NCBI RefSeq assembly: GCF_030264295.1
Contig: NZ_CP127173.1
Coordinates: 4,719,501-4,783,500 of the forward strand
From: Amycolatopsis nalaikhensis
GTDB taxonomy: Bacteria > Actinomycetota > Actinomycetes > Mycobacteriales > Pseudonocardiaceae
DNA length: 64,000 nt
Reading direction: 5' to 3'
Positions 16,503 through 25,515 of the stretch are shown piece by piece. Each line of letters begins with the position of its first letter. Position 1 is the first letter of the stretch. The position numbers were made by a program, and so were the translations under genes. The notes beneath the pieces were generated by a model that searched no databases, had not been told where the DNA came from, and saw nothing but the letters and a program-made list of their open reading frames with translations.

Positions 16503-16589
16503 TCAGTCCGCCATGCGAGCCGCGTAAGCGGTCACCTCCATGGGGGTTTCGTACTCGACGAAGTCCGGAGTGGTCCATTCCTCGGTCAT
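16503..16589 (-). CDS. pqqA: PQQ precursor peptide PqqA
   Basis: A 28-codon gene. The cross-linked pair is visible as Glu18 and Tyr22 in MEVTAYAARMAD, the expected E-x3-Y spacing. The N-terminus (MTEEWTTPDFVEYETP) is the leader bound by PqqD. ATG at 16589 has GAGAGGAG upstream at good spacing, the strongest ribosome-binding site of the operon, as expected for a precursor needed in excess. It begins the pqqA-C-D-E-B operon. Precursors this short are often missed in annotation. Confidence 0.95.
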   Translation of the reverse strand: MTEEWTTPDFVEYETPMEVTAYAARMAD

Positions 16590-16658
16590 CGCCTGCTCCT
16601 CTCGCCGGTGCTGGTCACCGCACCCTAGAAGCGCGGCGGGGCGGCGGGCCAGAGCCGT

Positions 16659-16677
16659 TCGGAAAGATTCCTTCCGA
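16659..16677. promoter_or_regulatory. imperfect palindrome upstream of pqqA
   Basis: A 19-base element with TCGGAA and TTCCGA arms is symmetric at 16 of its positions and lies 70 bases upstream of pqqA. A possible -10 TAGGGT (minus strand, 16627-16622) lies between it and the gene. It may be a regulatory site for the PQQ operon, but no candidate regulator is adjacent. Confidence 0.25.
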
Positions 16678-16705
16678 TGGCGGAGCGGAGGTTTCGCTGA
16701 GCGGG

Positions 16706-18070
16706 CTACCGGACCGCGGCTTCCAGCTCCACCAGCGCCGTGTCCAGGTGCGACAGGATGCGCTGCAGGTGCGGGACGCTGCGGCGGCAGCCGGTGACGC
16801 CGAAGTCGAGGTTGTCGCCGTTGCTGGTCAGCGTGATGTTCACGGCCTGGCCGTCGAGCAGCACCGACGCCGGGTAGATGCCGTCGAGCTGCGCGCCGTT
16901 CCAGTACATCTGCTTGCGCGGCCCCGGCACGTTCGAGATCACCAGGTTGAACGGCGGCCGCGTGTTGTTGACGACGCCCGGGATCGGCGAGACGCCGAGC
17001 TGCGCGACGTTCACCGCCGAGAGCAGCAGCGTCTGCAGCGGCGTCAGCTCCGAGAACAGCCGCTTGCCGTTGCGCATCGACTGGTGGATCGTGACGAGCC
17101 GCTTGCCCGCGTCCGGCAGGTCGGTCGCGAGGTTGCAGAGCAGCGCGCCGATGTTGTTGCCCGCGGCCTCGCCGGGGTCGTTCTGGCGGCGCAGCGACAC
17201 CGGGACCATCGCGATCAGCGGCGCGTCCGGCAGCGCGCGCTGCTCGATGAGGTAGTCCCGCAGCGCGCCCGAGCACATCGCGAGCACGACGTCGTTGCGC
17301 GATACCCCGGCGGCCGTGGCCACCTTGCGGACCCGCTCCAGCGACCACGACTGCGCCGCGAACCGGCGCGCGCCGCCGATCGGCACGTTGAACATCGTCT
17401 TCGGCGCCTGCCCCGGCAGCGTCAGGGTGTGCTCGCCGAACGCTTCCCGCGCGACCTTCATCGCCGCCGGCGCCAGCCCGGCGAGCTGGTTGATCGACCG
17501 GCTCGCGGTCTGCAGGAACGAGCGCGGCCGCTTGGCGCGTTCCTCGCCCGGCTTGCGGCGGCTGCCCCACCACGGCGGGCAGTCCAGGTCCGCGGGGTCG
17601 TCCGAGAGCGTGCCCTGCAGCTGGCGCAACGCCGAAACGCCGTCCATCAGCGCGTGGTGGACCTTCGTGTAGACGGCGAACCGGCCGTCGGCGAGGCCCT
17701 CGATGAGGTGGGTCTCCCAGAGCGGCCGGTGCCGGTCGAGCAGGGTGCTGTGCCAGCGCGACGTCAGCTCCAGCAGCTCGCGGACGCGGCCCGGCTGCGG
17801 CAGCGCCGAGTGCCGGAAGTGGTAGTCGAGCTCCAGCTCGGCGTCGGTCGTCCAGGCCACGTGTCCGATCGTGTTGACCGGCCGTCCCGGGCGGCGGCGG
17901 AACACCGACCGCATGTTGTCCGACTCCAGCAGCGAAGTGCGGACGTCGCGCAGGTAGTCCGGGCCGGCGCCGTCGGGTTTCTTGAACAGCTGCAGGCCAC
18001 CCACGTGCATCGGATGCTCGCGCGTTTCGACCAGGAGGAACATCGAGTCGGTCACGGGCATCATCGCCAT
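16706..18070 (-). CDS. wax ester synthase / diacylglycerol O-acyltransferase
   Basis: The 454-residue WS/DGAT family enzyme transfers acyl-CoA to diacylglycerol or a fatty alcohol to make storage lipid. The catalytic HHxxxDG motif is H138-H139-A-L-M-D-G. The C-terminal half has NLVISNVPGPR and LDFGVTGCRRSVP, typical of the family. ATG at 18070 (or the internal ATG at residue 4) starts the protein. It is on the same strand as the PQQ operon but 117 bases upstream of it. Such genes are frequent in oil-storing actinobacteria. Confidence 0.92.
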   Translation of the reverse strand: MAMMPVTDSMFLLVETREHPMHVGGLQLFKKPDGAGPDYLRDVRTSLLESDNMRSVFRRRPGRPVNTIGHVAWTTDAELELDYHFRHSALPQPGRVRELLELTSRWHSTLLDRHRPLWETHLIEGLADGRFAVYTKVHHALMDGVSALRQLQGTLSDDPADLDCPPWWGSRRKPGEERAKRPRSFLQTASRSINQLAGLAPAAMKVAREAFGEHTLTLPGQAPKTMFNVPIGGARRFAAQSWSLERVRKVATAAGVSRNDVVLAMCSGALRDYLIEQRALPDAPLIAMVPVSLRRQNDPGEAAGNNIGALLCNLATDLPDAGKRLVTIHQSMRNGKRLFSELTPLQTLLLSAVNVAQLGVSPIPGVVNNTRPPFNLVISNVPGPRKQMYWNGAQLDGIYPASVLLDGQAVNITLTSNGDNLDFGVTGCRRSVPHLQRILSHLDTALVELEAAVR

Positions 18071-18150
18071 GGGACATCACCTTCCGCACTCGGCACGCCG
18101 ACTCTACGCGCTCGGCGGCCGTAGGTGGATCACGTTCTACATTGGCGAGT

Positions 18151-19329
18151 ATGACCGGGTCCGGCGCGCGGGAAACGTCGTTGCCACCGATGGCCGAATG
18201 CGTGGTGATCGGCGGCGGGGTGATCGGGGTGAGCTGCGCGTTCCGCTTGGCGGAAGCCGGCGTCGACGTCCTGCTGCTCGAACGCGGCGAGCTGGGCGGG
18301 GGTTCGACGGCGAAGGCCGCGGGCGGCATCCGGTCGTCGTTCACCAGCCGCGTGAACGTCGAGCTCGGGCTGCGCGGGCTCGCCGCGTACAGCGCTTTCT
18401 CCCGCGACTTCGGGACCGAGATCGACTTCCGCCGCGACGGCTACCTCTACCTGGTCAGCGACCCCGCCGACGTCGCTGCAATCGGACATTGCGCGGAGCT
18501 GCAGCGCGAGTACGGCGTCCGCAGCCACCTGCTGGAGCCCGCCGAAGCGAAGCGGGTCATGCCGCTGCTGGACACGTCCGGGATCGTCGCCGCGCTCTGG
18601 TCGCCGGACGACGCGAAGGCGACGCCGGACGCCGTCGTCCAGGGTTACGCGAAAGCCGCGCGGGCGTGCGGCGCGCAGCTGCGCACCGGTGTCGAGGTCA
18701 CCGGGATCGAGCGGGACGGCGACACGCTGACCGGCGTCGTCACCAGCGCCGGGGTGGTCCGGACCGGCGCGGTCGTGTGCGCGGCGGGCGCGTGGTCGGG
18801 GCGGATCGGCGAGCTGGCCGGGCTCGACCTGCCGGTGCGGCCGTTCCGGCGGCAGGTCGTCTTCACCGGGCCGGTGCCGGGTTTGCCCGATTGCGTGCCG
18901 CTGACGATCGAGCTGCCCTCGGCGTTCTACTTCCACCGCGAGGGTCCGGGCCTGGCGATGTCGTTCAGCGAGGACGACGGCTTCCCGGGCTTCGGCACGC
19001 ACTACGAAGCGGGCGACTGGCTGCCGCGGCTGGCCGAGCTGGCGGGCCGCCGGATCCCGGCCGTGCTCGACGCCGGGATCCGCACCGCGTGGGCCGGGCT
19101 GTACGAAGTAACGCCGGACCGCAACCAGATCATCGGGGAAAGCGTCCTGCTGTCGCGGTTCTTCTACGCGACCGGTTTCTCCGGGCACGGGTTCCAGATG
19201 GGCCCGGCCGCCGGAGAGCTGGTGCGGGACCTCTACCTGGGGCGCCCGACGGCGGTGGACATCGCCGGACTGGATGTCCGGCGGTTCGAAAACGTCGATA
19301 CCGCACCGGTCGAGCACCACATCGTCTAG
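18151..19329 (+). CDS. FAD-dependent oxidoreductase (DAO / sarcosine oxidase-like)
   Basis: The 392-residue protein has an N-terminal FAD motif (MAECVVIGGGVIGVSCAFRL) and a C-terminal GHGFQMGPAAGELV segment typical of the DadA/sarcosine oxidase group, which oxidise amino or N-methyl groups. I chose ATG at 18151 because no ribosome-binding site decides; an ATG 13 codons later is possible. It is separated from the ThDP-hyuAB operon by 45 bases that contain that operon's promoter and operator. A role in oxidising the amine of the module's substrate is plausible but unproven. Confidence 0.83.
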   Translation: MTGSGARETSLPPMAECVVIGGGVIGVSCAFRLAEAGVDVLLLERGELGGGSTAKAAGGIRSSFTSRVNVELGLRGLAAYSAFSRDFGTEIDFRRDGYLYLVSDPADVAAIGHCAELQREYGVRSHLLEPAEAKRVMPLLDTSGIVAALWSPDDAKATPDAVVQGYAKAARACGAQLRTGVEVTGIERDGDTLTGVVTSAGVVRTGAVVCAAGAWSGRIGELAGLDLPVRPFRRQVVFTGPVPGLPDCVPLTIELPSAFYFHREGPGLAMSFSEDDGFPGFGTHYEAGDWLPRLAELAGRRIPAVLDAGIRTAWAGLYEVTPDRNQIIGESVLLSRFFYATGFSGHGFQMGPAAGELVRDLYLGRPTAVDIAGLDVRRFENVDTAPVEHHIV

Positions 19330-19336
19330 GGGCCGA

Positions 19337-19366
19337 TTGCCAGATCGTTCAACGATCTGGCAGTAT
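19337..19366 (+). promoter_or_regulatory. promoter with 25-bp operator for the ThDP-hyuAB operon
   Basis: A perfect inverted repeat spans 19338-19362 with 12-bp arms TGCCAGATCGTT and AACGATCTGGCA around one C. Its core fits the TNGT-N3-ACNA pattern of FCD-type GntR regulators. TTGCCA (19337-19342) and CAGTAT (19361-19366), 18 bases apart, could be -35 and -10, so the operator would lie inside the promoter. GTG follows 8 bases after the -10, suggesting little or no leader. The candidate regulator is encoded at 25516-26193 in the same run. Confidence 0.65.
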
Positions 19367-19374
19367 CCGGCGCC

Positions 19375-20997
19375 GTGGCTGTGAGTGGTGCTCGGGAGCT
19401 GGTGGACGCGCTGAAATCGCTGGGGACCGAGATCGTCTTCGGGCTCCCGGGCGTGCACAACCTGCCCCTGTGGGAGGCGTTGGGCGAAACCGACATCAAG
19501 CTCGTCGGGGTCCGGCACGAGCAGACCGCCGGGTACGCGGCCGACGGCTACGCGCGCGCCACCGGCAAGCTCGGCGTCGCCCTGGTCACCACCGGTCCGG
19601 GTGCCGCGAACACCCTCGGCGCGGTCGGCGAAGCCATGGCGTCCGCCGCTCCGGTGCTGGTCGTCGCCACCGACATCCCGTCGACGCTGCGGCGGCCCGG
19701 CGTCGTCCGCGGCGTGCTGCACGAGACGTCCGACCAGCAGGCGATGTTCGCGCCGGTGACCAAGGGCGGCTTCACCGTGCGCGCGCCCGACCAGATCGGC
19801 ACCACCGTGCACCGCGCGGCCCGGCTCGCGCTGCAGCCGCAGAGCGGCCCGGTCTACCTCGGCGTGCCGACCGACTACCTGCGGCAGACCGTGCCGCACC
19901 GCCGTCCGCCCGCGCCGCACCGCAAGCCCGACGGCGACGTCCCCGACCTCGCGCGGGCCGAGGCGTTGCTGTCCGACGCGCGGCACCCACTGATCTGGGC
20001 CGGTGGTGGCGCGTTGCGTTCGGGCGCGGGCGAGGCGATCGGCGCGCTCGCCGAGAAGCTCGCCGCGCCGGTGATCACGACGTTCGCCGCGCGCGGCCTG
20101 CTCCCGCTCGACCACCCGTGCCTCGCGCCGAACCCGGTGCACACGCCGGAGGTCGGCGAGCTGTGGGACGAGGCCGACGTCGTGCTCGCGATCGGCACCG
20201 ACTTCGACGGCCTGATGACGCAGAACTGGCGGATGCCCAAGCCGCCCAAGCTGATCGCGGTCAACGTCGACGCCGACGACGCCGCCAAGAACTACGTGCC
20301 GGACCTGACGCTCGTCGGTGACGCGCGCGGGATCGTCGAGCGGCTGCTGCCGAAGCAGCGGCCGGGCCTGGACGACATCACGCTGCGGCTCGCCGGGATC
20401 GGCCGCCGGGTGCGCCAGCGCGTCCGCGACGAGGAACCGCAGGCCTACGACCTGCTGTCCACTTTGGACGAGGTGCTGCCGACGGACGCCGTGCTCGTGT
20501 CGGACATGTGCGTCGCCGGGTACTGGGTCGGCGGCTTCCACCGGGTCCGGGCGCCGCGCAAGCTCGCCTACCCGATGGGCTGGGGCACCCTCGGCTACGG
20601 CTTCCCGGCGTCGCTCGGCGCCGCGGCGGCGGGCACCGGCCGCGCCATCTGCATCACCGGCGACGGCGGCTTCCTCTACGGCTGCGGCGACCTCGCGACG
20701 CTCGCGCAGGAGCAGCTGCCGGTCACGGTCGTCGTCGTCGACGACGGCGGCTACGGGATGCTGCGCTACGACCAGGACCGGGAGGGCCTGCCGCACCGCG
20801 GGGTCGACTGGGACAGCCCGGACTTCGTCGGACTGGCCCGGTCCTTCGGGGTGCACGCCGAGCGCGTCTCCGGCTTCGGGCGCGCGTTCCGGCGGCTGCT
20901 CGGCGAGTTCGTCGAGTCGGACGAGCCGAACGTCCTCGTCGTGCGGGCGCGGCTGAAGCCGCCGCTCAACACGTCGCCGCGGTGGTACCGGACATGA
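19375..20997 (+). CDS. thiamine diphosphate-dependent enzyme (acetolactate synthase-like)
   Basis: The 540-residue protein has the three-domain layout of pyruvate oxidase/acetolactate synthase/benzoylformate decarboxylase enzymes. The cofactor-activating glutamate is E49 in VRHEQTAGYAADGYARAT. The C-terminal ThDP domain has ITGDGGFLYGCG followed by VVVVDDGGYGML, where an Asp stands at the usual Asn of the GDG-x-N metal motif. GTG at 19375 (or 19381) starts it. Its stop overlaps hyuA by 4 bases. It probably decarboxylates or condenses a 2-oxoacid made by the pathway; it is not the usual IlvB, which is longer and pairs with IlvN. Confidence 0.85.
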   Translation: MAVSGARELVDALKSLGTEIVFGLPGVHNLPLWEALGETDIKLVGVRHEQTAGYAADGYARATGKLGVALVTTGPGAANTLGAVGEAMASAAPVLVVATDIPSTLRRPGVVRGVLHETSDQQAMFAPVTKGGFTVRAPDQIGTTVHRAARLALQPQSGPVYLGVPTDYLRQTVPHRRPPAPHRKPDGDVPDLARAEALLSDARHPLIWAGGGALRSGAGEAIGALAEKLAAPVITTFAARGLLPLDHPCLAPNPVHTPEVGELWDEADVVLAIGTDFDGLMTQNWRMPKPPKLIAVNVDADDAAKNYVPDLTLVGDARGIVERLLPKQRPGLDDITLRLAGIGRRVRQRVRDEEPQAYDLLSTLDEVLPTDAVLVSDMCVAGYWVGGFHRVRAPRKLAYPMGWGTLGYGFPASLGAAAAGTGRAICITGDGGFLYGCGDLATLAQEQLPVTVVVVDDGGYGMLRYDQDREGLPHRGVDWDSPDFVGLARSFGVHAERVSGFGRAFRRLLGEFVESDEPNVLVVRARLKPPLNTSPRWYRT

Positions 20998-23027
20998 GGA
21001 TCGGCGTCGACATCGGCGGCACGTTCACCGACCTCTGCGCGGTGGACGCCACCGGGATCGTCGCGGTCGGCAAGGTCCTGACCACGCACGACGAACCGGC
21101 GCGCGCGGTCGAGGACGGCCTGGCCGCGCTGCTCGCGGACGCCCGGATCGCCGCCGCCGACGTCGAGCAGGTCGTGCACGGGACGACGCTGGTCACGAAC
21201 GCGCTGATCGAGCGCAAGGGCTCGCGGACCGCGTTGCTGGCCACGGCGGGCTTCCGGGACGTCCTCGAGATGCGCCGCGAGCACCGGTACGAGCTGTACG
21301 ACCTGCGCATCGAGCTGCCCGCGCCGCTGGTGCCGCGGCACCTGCGCTTCGACGTCCCGGAGCGGATCCTCGCCGACGGGTCCGTCCACACCGGACTCGA
21401 CGAGGACTTCGTCGCGCGGCTCGGCCGGGAGCTGGCCGCGCGCGGGATCGAGGCGGTCGCGGTCTGCTTCCTGCACGCGTTCACGAACCCGGCGCACGAA
21501 CGGCGGGCGGCCGAGATCCTCGCCGACGTCGCTCCTTCGCTCAGAGTGGCGCTGTCCTCCGACGTCGTGCCCGAGATCCGCGAGTTCGAGCGCGCGTCGA
21601 CCACGGTCGCGAACGTCTACGTCCAGGACCTCACCGAGCGCTACCTGCGCGACCTCGAACTTCGGCTGCACCGGCTGGGGATCACCCGCGCGCCGCACAT
21701 CATGCTGTCCAACGGCGGACTGGCCACAGTGGACACCGCGGCCCGGCACCCGATCCGGATCCTCGAGTCCGGCCCGGCGGGCGGCGCGCTGGCCAGTGCG
21801 ACACTGGGCCCGCCCGACTTGCTGGCCTTCGACATGGGTGGCACCACGGCGAAGCTGTGCCTGATCGCGGGCGGTGCGCCGCTGGTGACGCACCAGTTCG
21901 AAGTGGACCGCAAGTACCGGCTCCTGCCGGGCTCCGGGCTGCCGGTGCAGGTGCCGGTCACCGACATGATCGAGATCGGCGTCGGCGGCGGGTCGATCGC
22001 CCGGATCGACGCGCTCGGCTTGCTCACCGTCGGCCCGGATTCGGCCGGGTCCGAGCCCGGCCCGGTCTGCTACGGCCACGGCGGCACCGAACCCACGGTG
22101 ACCGACGCCGACCTCGTCCTCGGCTACCTCGATCCGGCCTACTTCCTCGGCGGCGGCATGCGCCTGGACCCCACCGCCGCGAGAGCAGTGCTCCGCGAAA
22201 AGATCGCCGATCCGCTCGGGGTGAGCGTCGAAGAAGCCGCGTGGGGCATCCACACCAGCGTCAACGAGGACATGGCCAACGCCGCGCGCGTGCACGCCGT
22301 CGAGCGTGGTCAGGATCCGGCGAAGCTGCCGATGTACACCTTCGGCGGCGCGGGCCCGGTGCACGGCGTCGGCGTCGCGCGGGCGCTCTGCGCGCCGTCG
22401 GTCGTGGCCCCGCCCGCGGCCGGGGTGCTCAGCGCGGCCGGGTTCCTCACCGCGCCGCTGGCGTTCGACTTCGTGCGGTCGGCCCGCGCGGCCGTGCACG
22501 ATCTGGCGTGGGAGCAGGTCGACGCGCTGTTCGCCGAGATGGAAGCCGAGGGCGCGGCCCTGCTGGCGAAGTCCGGAGTGGACGACGTCACGCACCGCCG
22601 GGTCGCCGAGATGCGGTATTCCGGGCAGGGCTACGAAATCCGCGTCCCGGTGCGCGGCGGCCGCTGGCCCGACACGCTGATCGACGAGTTCACCCGCACC
22701 TATCGCGCGCTCTACCGGCGCACCGGGCCCGAGGTCGGCGTCGAGGTGCTGAACTGGCGGGTCGTGTCGAGCGGCCCGAAACCCGAGGTCACGCTGCGCT
22801 TGGCGGCGGCAGGAACCCCGGGAGACGCCCGGAAGGGCACCCGCCCGGCCTACTTCCCGTCGACAGGGGGATTTGTCGACACGGCCGTGTTCGACCGGTA
22901 CCGGCTCCAGCCGGGCGCACGGGTCGACGGACCGGCCATCGTGGAGGAACGCGAGTCCACCGTGGTCGTCCCGCCCGGCGCGCACTGCGTCGTCCGGGAC
23001 GACGCCGCGCTGGAGGTGACGGCGTGA
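20994..23027 (+). CDS. hydantoinase / oxoprolinase subunit A (HyuA family)
   Basis: The 677-residue HyuA-type protein belongs to the ATP-dependent N-methylhydantoinase, 5-oxoprolinase and acetone/acetophenone carboxylase family. It begins with GVDIGGTFTDLCAVD and has DMGGTTAKLCLI and GVGGGSIARID ASKHA-type phosphate-binding segments, plus MYTFGGAGPVHG. ATG at 20994 overlaps the ThDP gene stop, and its stop overlaps hyuB (GTGA). The pair would hydrolyse a lactam or hydantoin ring, or carboxylate a ketone, at the expense of ATP. Which one cannot be told from sequence alone. Confidence 0.9.
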   Translation: MRIGVDIGGTFTDLCAVDATGIVAVGKVLTTHDEPARAVEDGLAALLADARIAAADVEQVVHGTTLVTNALIERKGSRTALLATAGFRDVLEMRREHRYELYDLRIELPAPLVPRHLRFDVPERILADGSVHTGLDEDFVARLGRELAARGIEAVAVCFLHAFTNPAHERRAAEILADVAPSLRVALSSDVVPEIREFERASTTVANVYVQDLTERYLRDLELRLHRLGITRAPHIMLSNGGLATVDTAARHPIRILESGPAGGALASATLGPPDLLAFDMGGTTAKLCLIAGGAPLVTHQFEVDRKYRLLPGSGLPVQVPVTDMIEIGVGGGSIARIDALGLLTVGPDSAGSEPGPVCYGHGGTEPTVTDADLVLGYLDPAYFLGGGMRLDPTAARAVLREKIADPLGVSVEEAAWGIHTSVNEDMANAARVHAVERGQDPAKLPMYTFGGAGPVHGVGVARALCAPSVVAPPAAGVLSAAGFLTAPLAFDFVRSARAAVHDLAWEQVDALFAEMEAEGAALLAKSGVDDVTHRRVAEMRYSGQGYEIRVPVRGGRWPDTLIDEFTRTYRALYRRTGPEVGVEVLNWRVVSSGPKPEVTLRLAAAGTPGDARKGTRPAYFPSTGGFVDTAVFDRYRLQPGARVDGPAIVEERESTVVVPPGAHCVVRDDAALEVTA

Positions 23028-24724
23028 GCGTCGACCCCATCGTCGTCGGGCTGTTCGGCAACCGGCTGCACTCGATCCTCGCCGAGCAGCAGAACGCGCT
23101 GGTCAACACGGCCTTCTCGGCAGTCGTGCGCGAGTCGCTCGACCTGGCCTGCGCGGTGTTCGACTCGCGCGGCGAGATGATCGGCCAGTCCGTCGGCGGC
23201 ACGCCGGGGCACATCAACGCGATGGCGACCGGCATGCACCACTTCGTCGCCGCCTACCCGCCGGACACCCTCGAACCCGGCGACGTGCTGCTCACCAACG
23301 ACCCGTGGCAGACCGCGGGCCAGATCAACGACATCACCGTCGCGACGCCGGTGTTCCGGCACGGCAGGCTGGTCGCGTGGTTCGCGTCGTGCTGCCACGC
23401 GCCGGACATCGGCGGACGGCTGGTGTCGGCCGAGGCGCACGAGGTCTTCGAGGAAGGCCTGCGGCTGCCGATCCTGAAGTTCCTGCGCGCGGGCGAGGTC
23501 AACGTCGACCTGGAACGGCTGATCCGCGCGAACGTGCGCACGCCGGAGGAGACCATCGGTGACCTGTACGCGCAGGTCACCGGCAACGAGGTCGGTGCGG
23601 CGAGCCTGCTGAAGCTGCTCGACGAGTTCGGTCTCGACAGCCTCGACGACGTCGCCGCCGAGATCATGAACCGCTCCGAGAAGGCCCTGCGCGACGCGCT
23701 GCGAGAACTGCCGGACGGCGTGTACACCAACGAGATCGTCACGGACGGCTTCGAGGACGAAGACGTCGTCCTGCGCGTCAAGGCCACTGTGGACGGTGAC
23801 GAGATCCACCTCGACTTCGCGGGTTCGTCGCCGCAGAGCCGTCGCGGAATCAACGTCGTGCTGAACTACACCCGGGCGTACGCGTCGTTCGCGGTCAAGG
23901 CGGCGATCTCGCCGGAGGTGCCGCACAACGCCGGGTCGTTCCGGCCGGTGCACGTCACCGCGCCCGAAGGCTCCGTGCTGAACTGCCGGCCGCCCGCGCC
24001 GGTCGCGTCCCGGCACCTGATCGGGCACTTCCTGCCGTCGCTGCTGATCGGCGCGCTGCCCGGGGCCGCGATCGCGCCGAGCGCCGACGCGCTGTGGATG
24101 ACCATCTGGCGCGGGCCCGGGTTCATGCTCAACGTCTTCCAGACCGGCGGGATGGGTGCGCGGGCGGACAAGGACGGGCTCAGCACCACGGGATTCCCCA
24201 GTGGACTGCGTTCGACGCCGACCGAGGTCATCGAGACGATGGCACCGCTCGTCCAGCTGTCCCGCGAACTGCGCACCGACTCCGGCGGCGCCGGGAAGTT
24301 CCGCGGCGGCCTCGGACAGGTGACCACGATGGGGGCACTCGGCGTGCCTTCCTGGAGCGTCAACGGGAACGTCGACCGCGTGCGGGCCGCGGCGTCCGGA
24401 GTGGACGGCGGGCACGACGGCGCGGTCGGCCGGTTCGGCCTGCACGGCGGACCGGACCTGCCCGCGAAGAGCCGGGTCACGCTGGCCACCGAGGCCGTCG
24501 TGGACGCGACGCTGCCCGGCGGCGGTGGCCACGGGCGGCCGCGCGAACGGCCGGTCGCGGCGGTCCTCGCCGACGTCGTCGAGGGCTACGTCTCGGTGGC
24601 GGCGGCGCGCGAGGTGTACGGCGTCGAAGTCCGGTACGTCGGCGACCCGGACGCGCTCGTCCGGCTGCCGGCGGACTACGCGGTGGACGAAGAGCGGACA
24701 GCACGACTGAGAGCGGGGAACTGA
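23024..24724 (+). CDS. hydantoinase / oxoprolinase subunit B (HyuB family)
   Basis: The 566-residue HyuB-type partner starts at GTG 23024. Visible family segments are CAVFDSRGEMIGQ, GHINAMATGMHHF, LLTNDPWQTAGQINDITVATPVF and GGAGKFRGGLGQV. The histidines and Asp of these segments match the metal site of the HyuB/acetone carboxylase large-subunit fold. It is translationally coupled to hyuA and followed after 1 base by the SDR gene. The adjacent HyuA provides ATP-dependent activation. Confidence 0.9.
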   Translation: MSVDPIVVGLFGNRLHSILAEQQNALVNTAFSAVVRESLDLACAVFDSRGEMIGQSVGGTPGHINAMATGMHHFVAAYPPDTLEPGDVLLTNDPWQTAGQINDITVATPVFRHGRLVAWFASCCHAPDIGGRLVSAEAHEVFEEGLRLPILKFLRAGEVNVDLERLIRANVRTPEETIGDLYAQVTGNEVGAASLLKLLDEFGLDSLDDVAAEIMNRSEKALRDALRELPDGVYTNEIVTDGFEDEDVVLRVKATVDGDEIHLDFAGSSPQSRRGINVVLNYTRAYASFAVKAAISPEVPHNAGSFRPVHVTAPEGSVLNCRPPAPVASRHLIGHFLPSLLIGALPGAAIAPSADALWMTIWRGPGFMLNVFQTGGMGARADKDGLSTTGFPSGLRSTPTEVIETMAPLVQLSRELRTDSGGAGKFRGGLGQVTTMGALGVPSWSVNGNVDRVRAAASGVDGGHDGAVGRFGLHGGPDLPAKSRVTLATEAVVDATLPGGGGHGRPRERPVAAVLADVVEGYVSVAAAREVYGVEVRYVGDPDALVRLPADYAVDEERTARLRAGN

Positions 24725-24725
24725 C

Positions 24726-25511
24726 ATGGGCCGGTTGGCTGGCAAGGTGGCGGTCGTCTTCGGCGGCGCGCGGGGGATCGGCCTCGCCACGGTGAAGGAG
24801 TTCCTCGCCGAGGGCGCGACGGTGTTCGCGTCCGACATCCGCGAGCCCGCGGAAGCCCTCGACGGCTACCGGCACGAAATAGTGGACGCGACCGACGAGC
24901 GCGCCGTGGCGGCGTTCGTCGACGGCGTCATCGCCGAAGCGGGCCGCATCGACGTGCTGTTCAACAACGTCGGCATCCACCTCGGCAAGCCGCTCGTCGA
25001 CACGACGCTGGCCGAGTTCGACAACATCTTCGCGCTGAACGTGCGCGCCGCCTTCCTCGGCACGCGCGCCGTGCTGCCGCACATGCTCGAGCGGAAGTCC
25101 GGCAGCATCATCACGACGTCGTCCAACGGCGGCGTGATGGGCCGCCCCGGCGACCCGGTGTACAACGCCACCAAGCACGCGCTCGTCGGGCTGACCAAGT
25201 CGATCGCCGTCGCGCACGCGCACCAGGGCATCCGGGCCAACACCGTGAACCCGGGCGCGATCGACACGGACATGCTGCGCAGCACGCTCACCTCGCCGGA
25301 GGAGTTCGAGACCAAGCAGCACCAGCTCGTCGCGAGCACGCCCGCGGCACGCGTCGGCGAGGCCTGGGAAGTCGCCAAGGCGGTCGTGTTCCTGGCCAGC
25401 GACGAGTCGAAGTTCGTCAACGGCGTCGTCCTGCCGATCGACGGCGCGAAGGCCGCGGGCGCGATGCCGGGCAACCGGTACAGCCTCGAGTTCGAACTCG
25501 GCGTCAGGTAG
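24726..25511 (+). CDS. short-chain dehydrogenase/reductase
   Basis: The 261-residue classical SDR has the TGxxxGxG-equivalent FGGARGIGLATV near the N-terminus, the NNVG motif, a catalytic serine in ITTSSNGG and the YNATK tyrosine/lysine pair, with a typical C-terminus. It oxidises an alcohol or reduces a ketone with NAD(P). ATG at 24726 lies 1 base after the hyuB stop, so it belongs to the operon. The GntR gene follows 4 bases later. Substrate unknown. Confidence 0.9.
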   Translation: MGRLAGKVAVVFGGARGIGLATVKEFLAEGATVFASDIREPAEALDGYRHEIVDATDERAVAAFVDGVIAEAGRIDVLFNNVGIHLGKPLVDTTLAEFDNIFALNVRAAFLGTRAVLPHMLERKSGSIITTSSNGGVMGRPGDPVYNATKHALVGLTKSIAVAHAHQGIRANTVNPGAIDTDMLRSTLTSPEEFETKQHQLVASTPAARVGEAWEVAKAVVFLASDESKFVNGVVLPIDGAKAAGAMPGNRYSLEFELGVR

Positions 25512-25515
25512 CGCC

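Noticed and set aside
13659..18070. PQQ operon plus acyltransferase as a biosynthetic cluster for a novel RiPP
   Set aside because: PqqA-E are all recognisable as standard PQQ proteins with the Glu/Tyr pair in place; the acyltransferase is a storage-lipid enzyme.
18130..20856. A 908-codon open frame on the minus strand
   Set aside because: Antisense to the FAD oxidoreductase and ThDP enzyme; no domain, and biased composition.
21857..23024. The 5' part of a long plus-strand frame running ahead of hyuB
   Set aside because: It lies in another frame over hyuA. Only the part from GTG 23024 matches HyuB.
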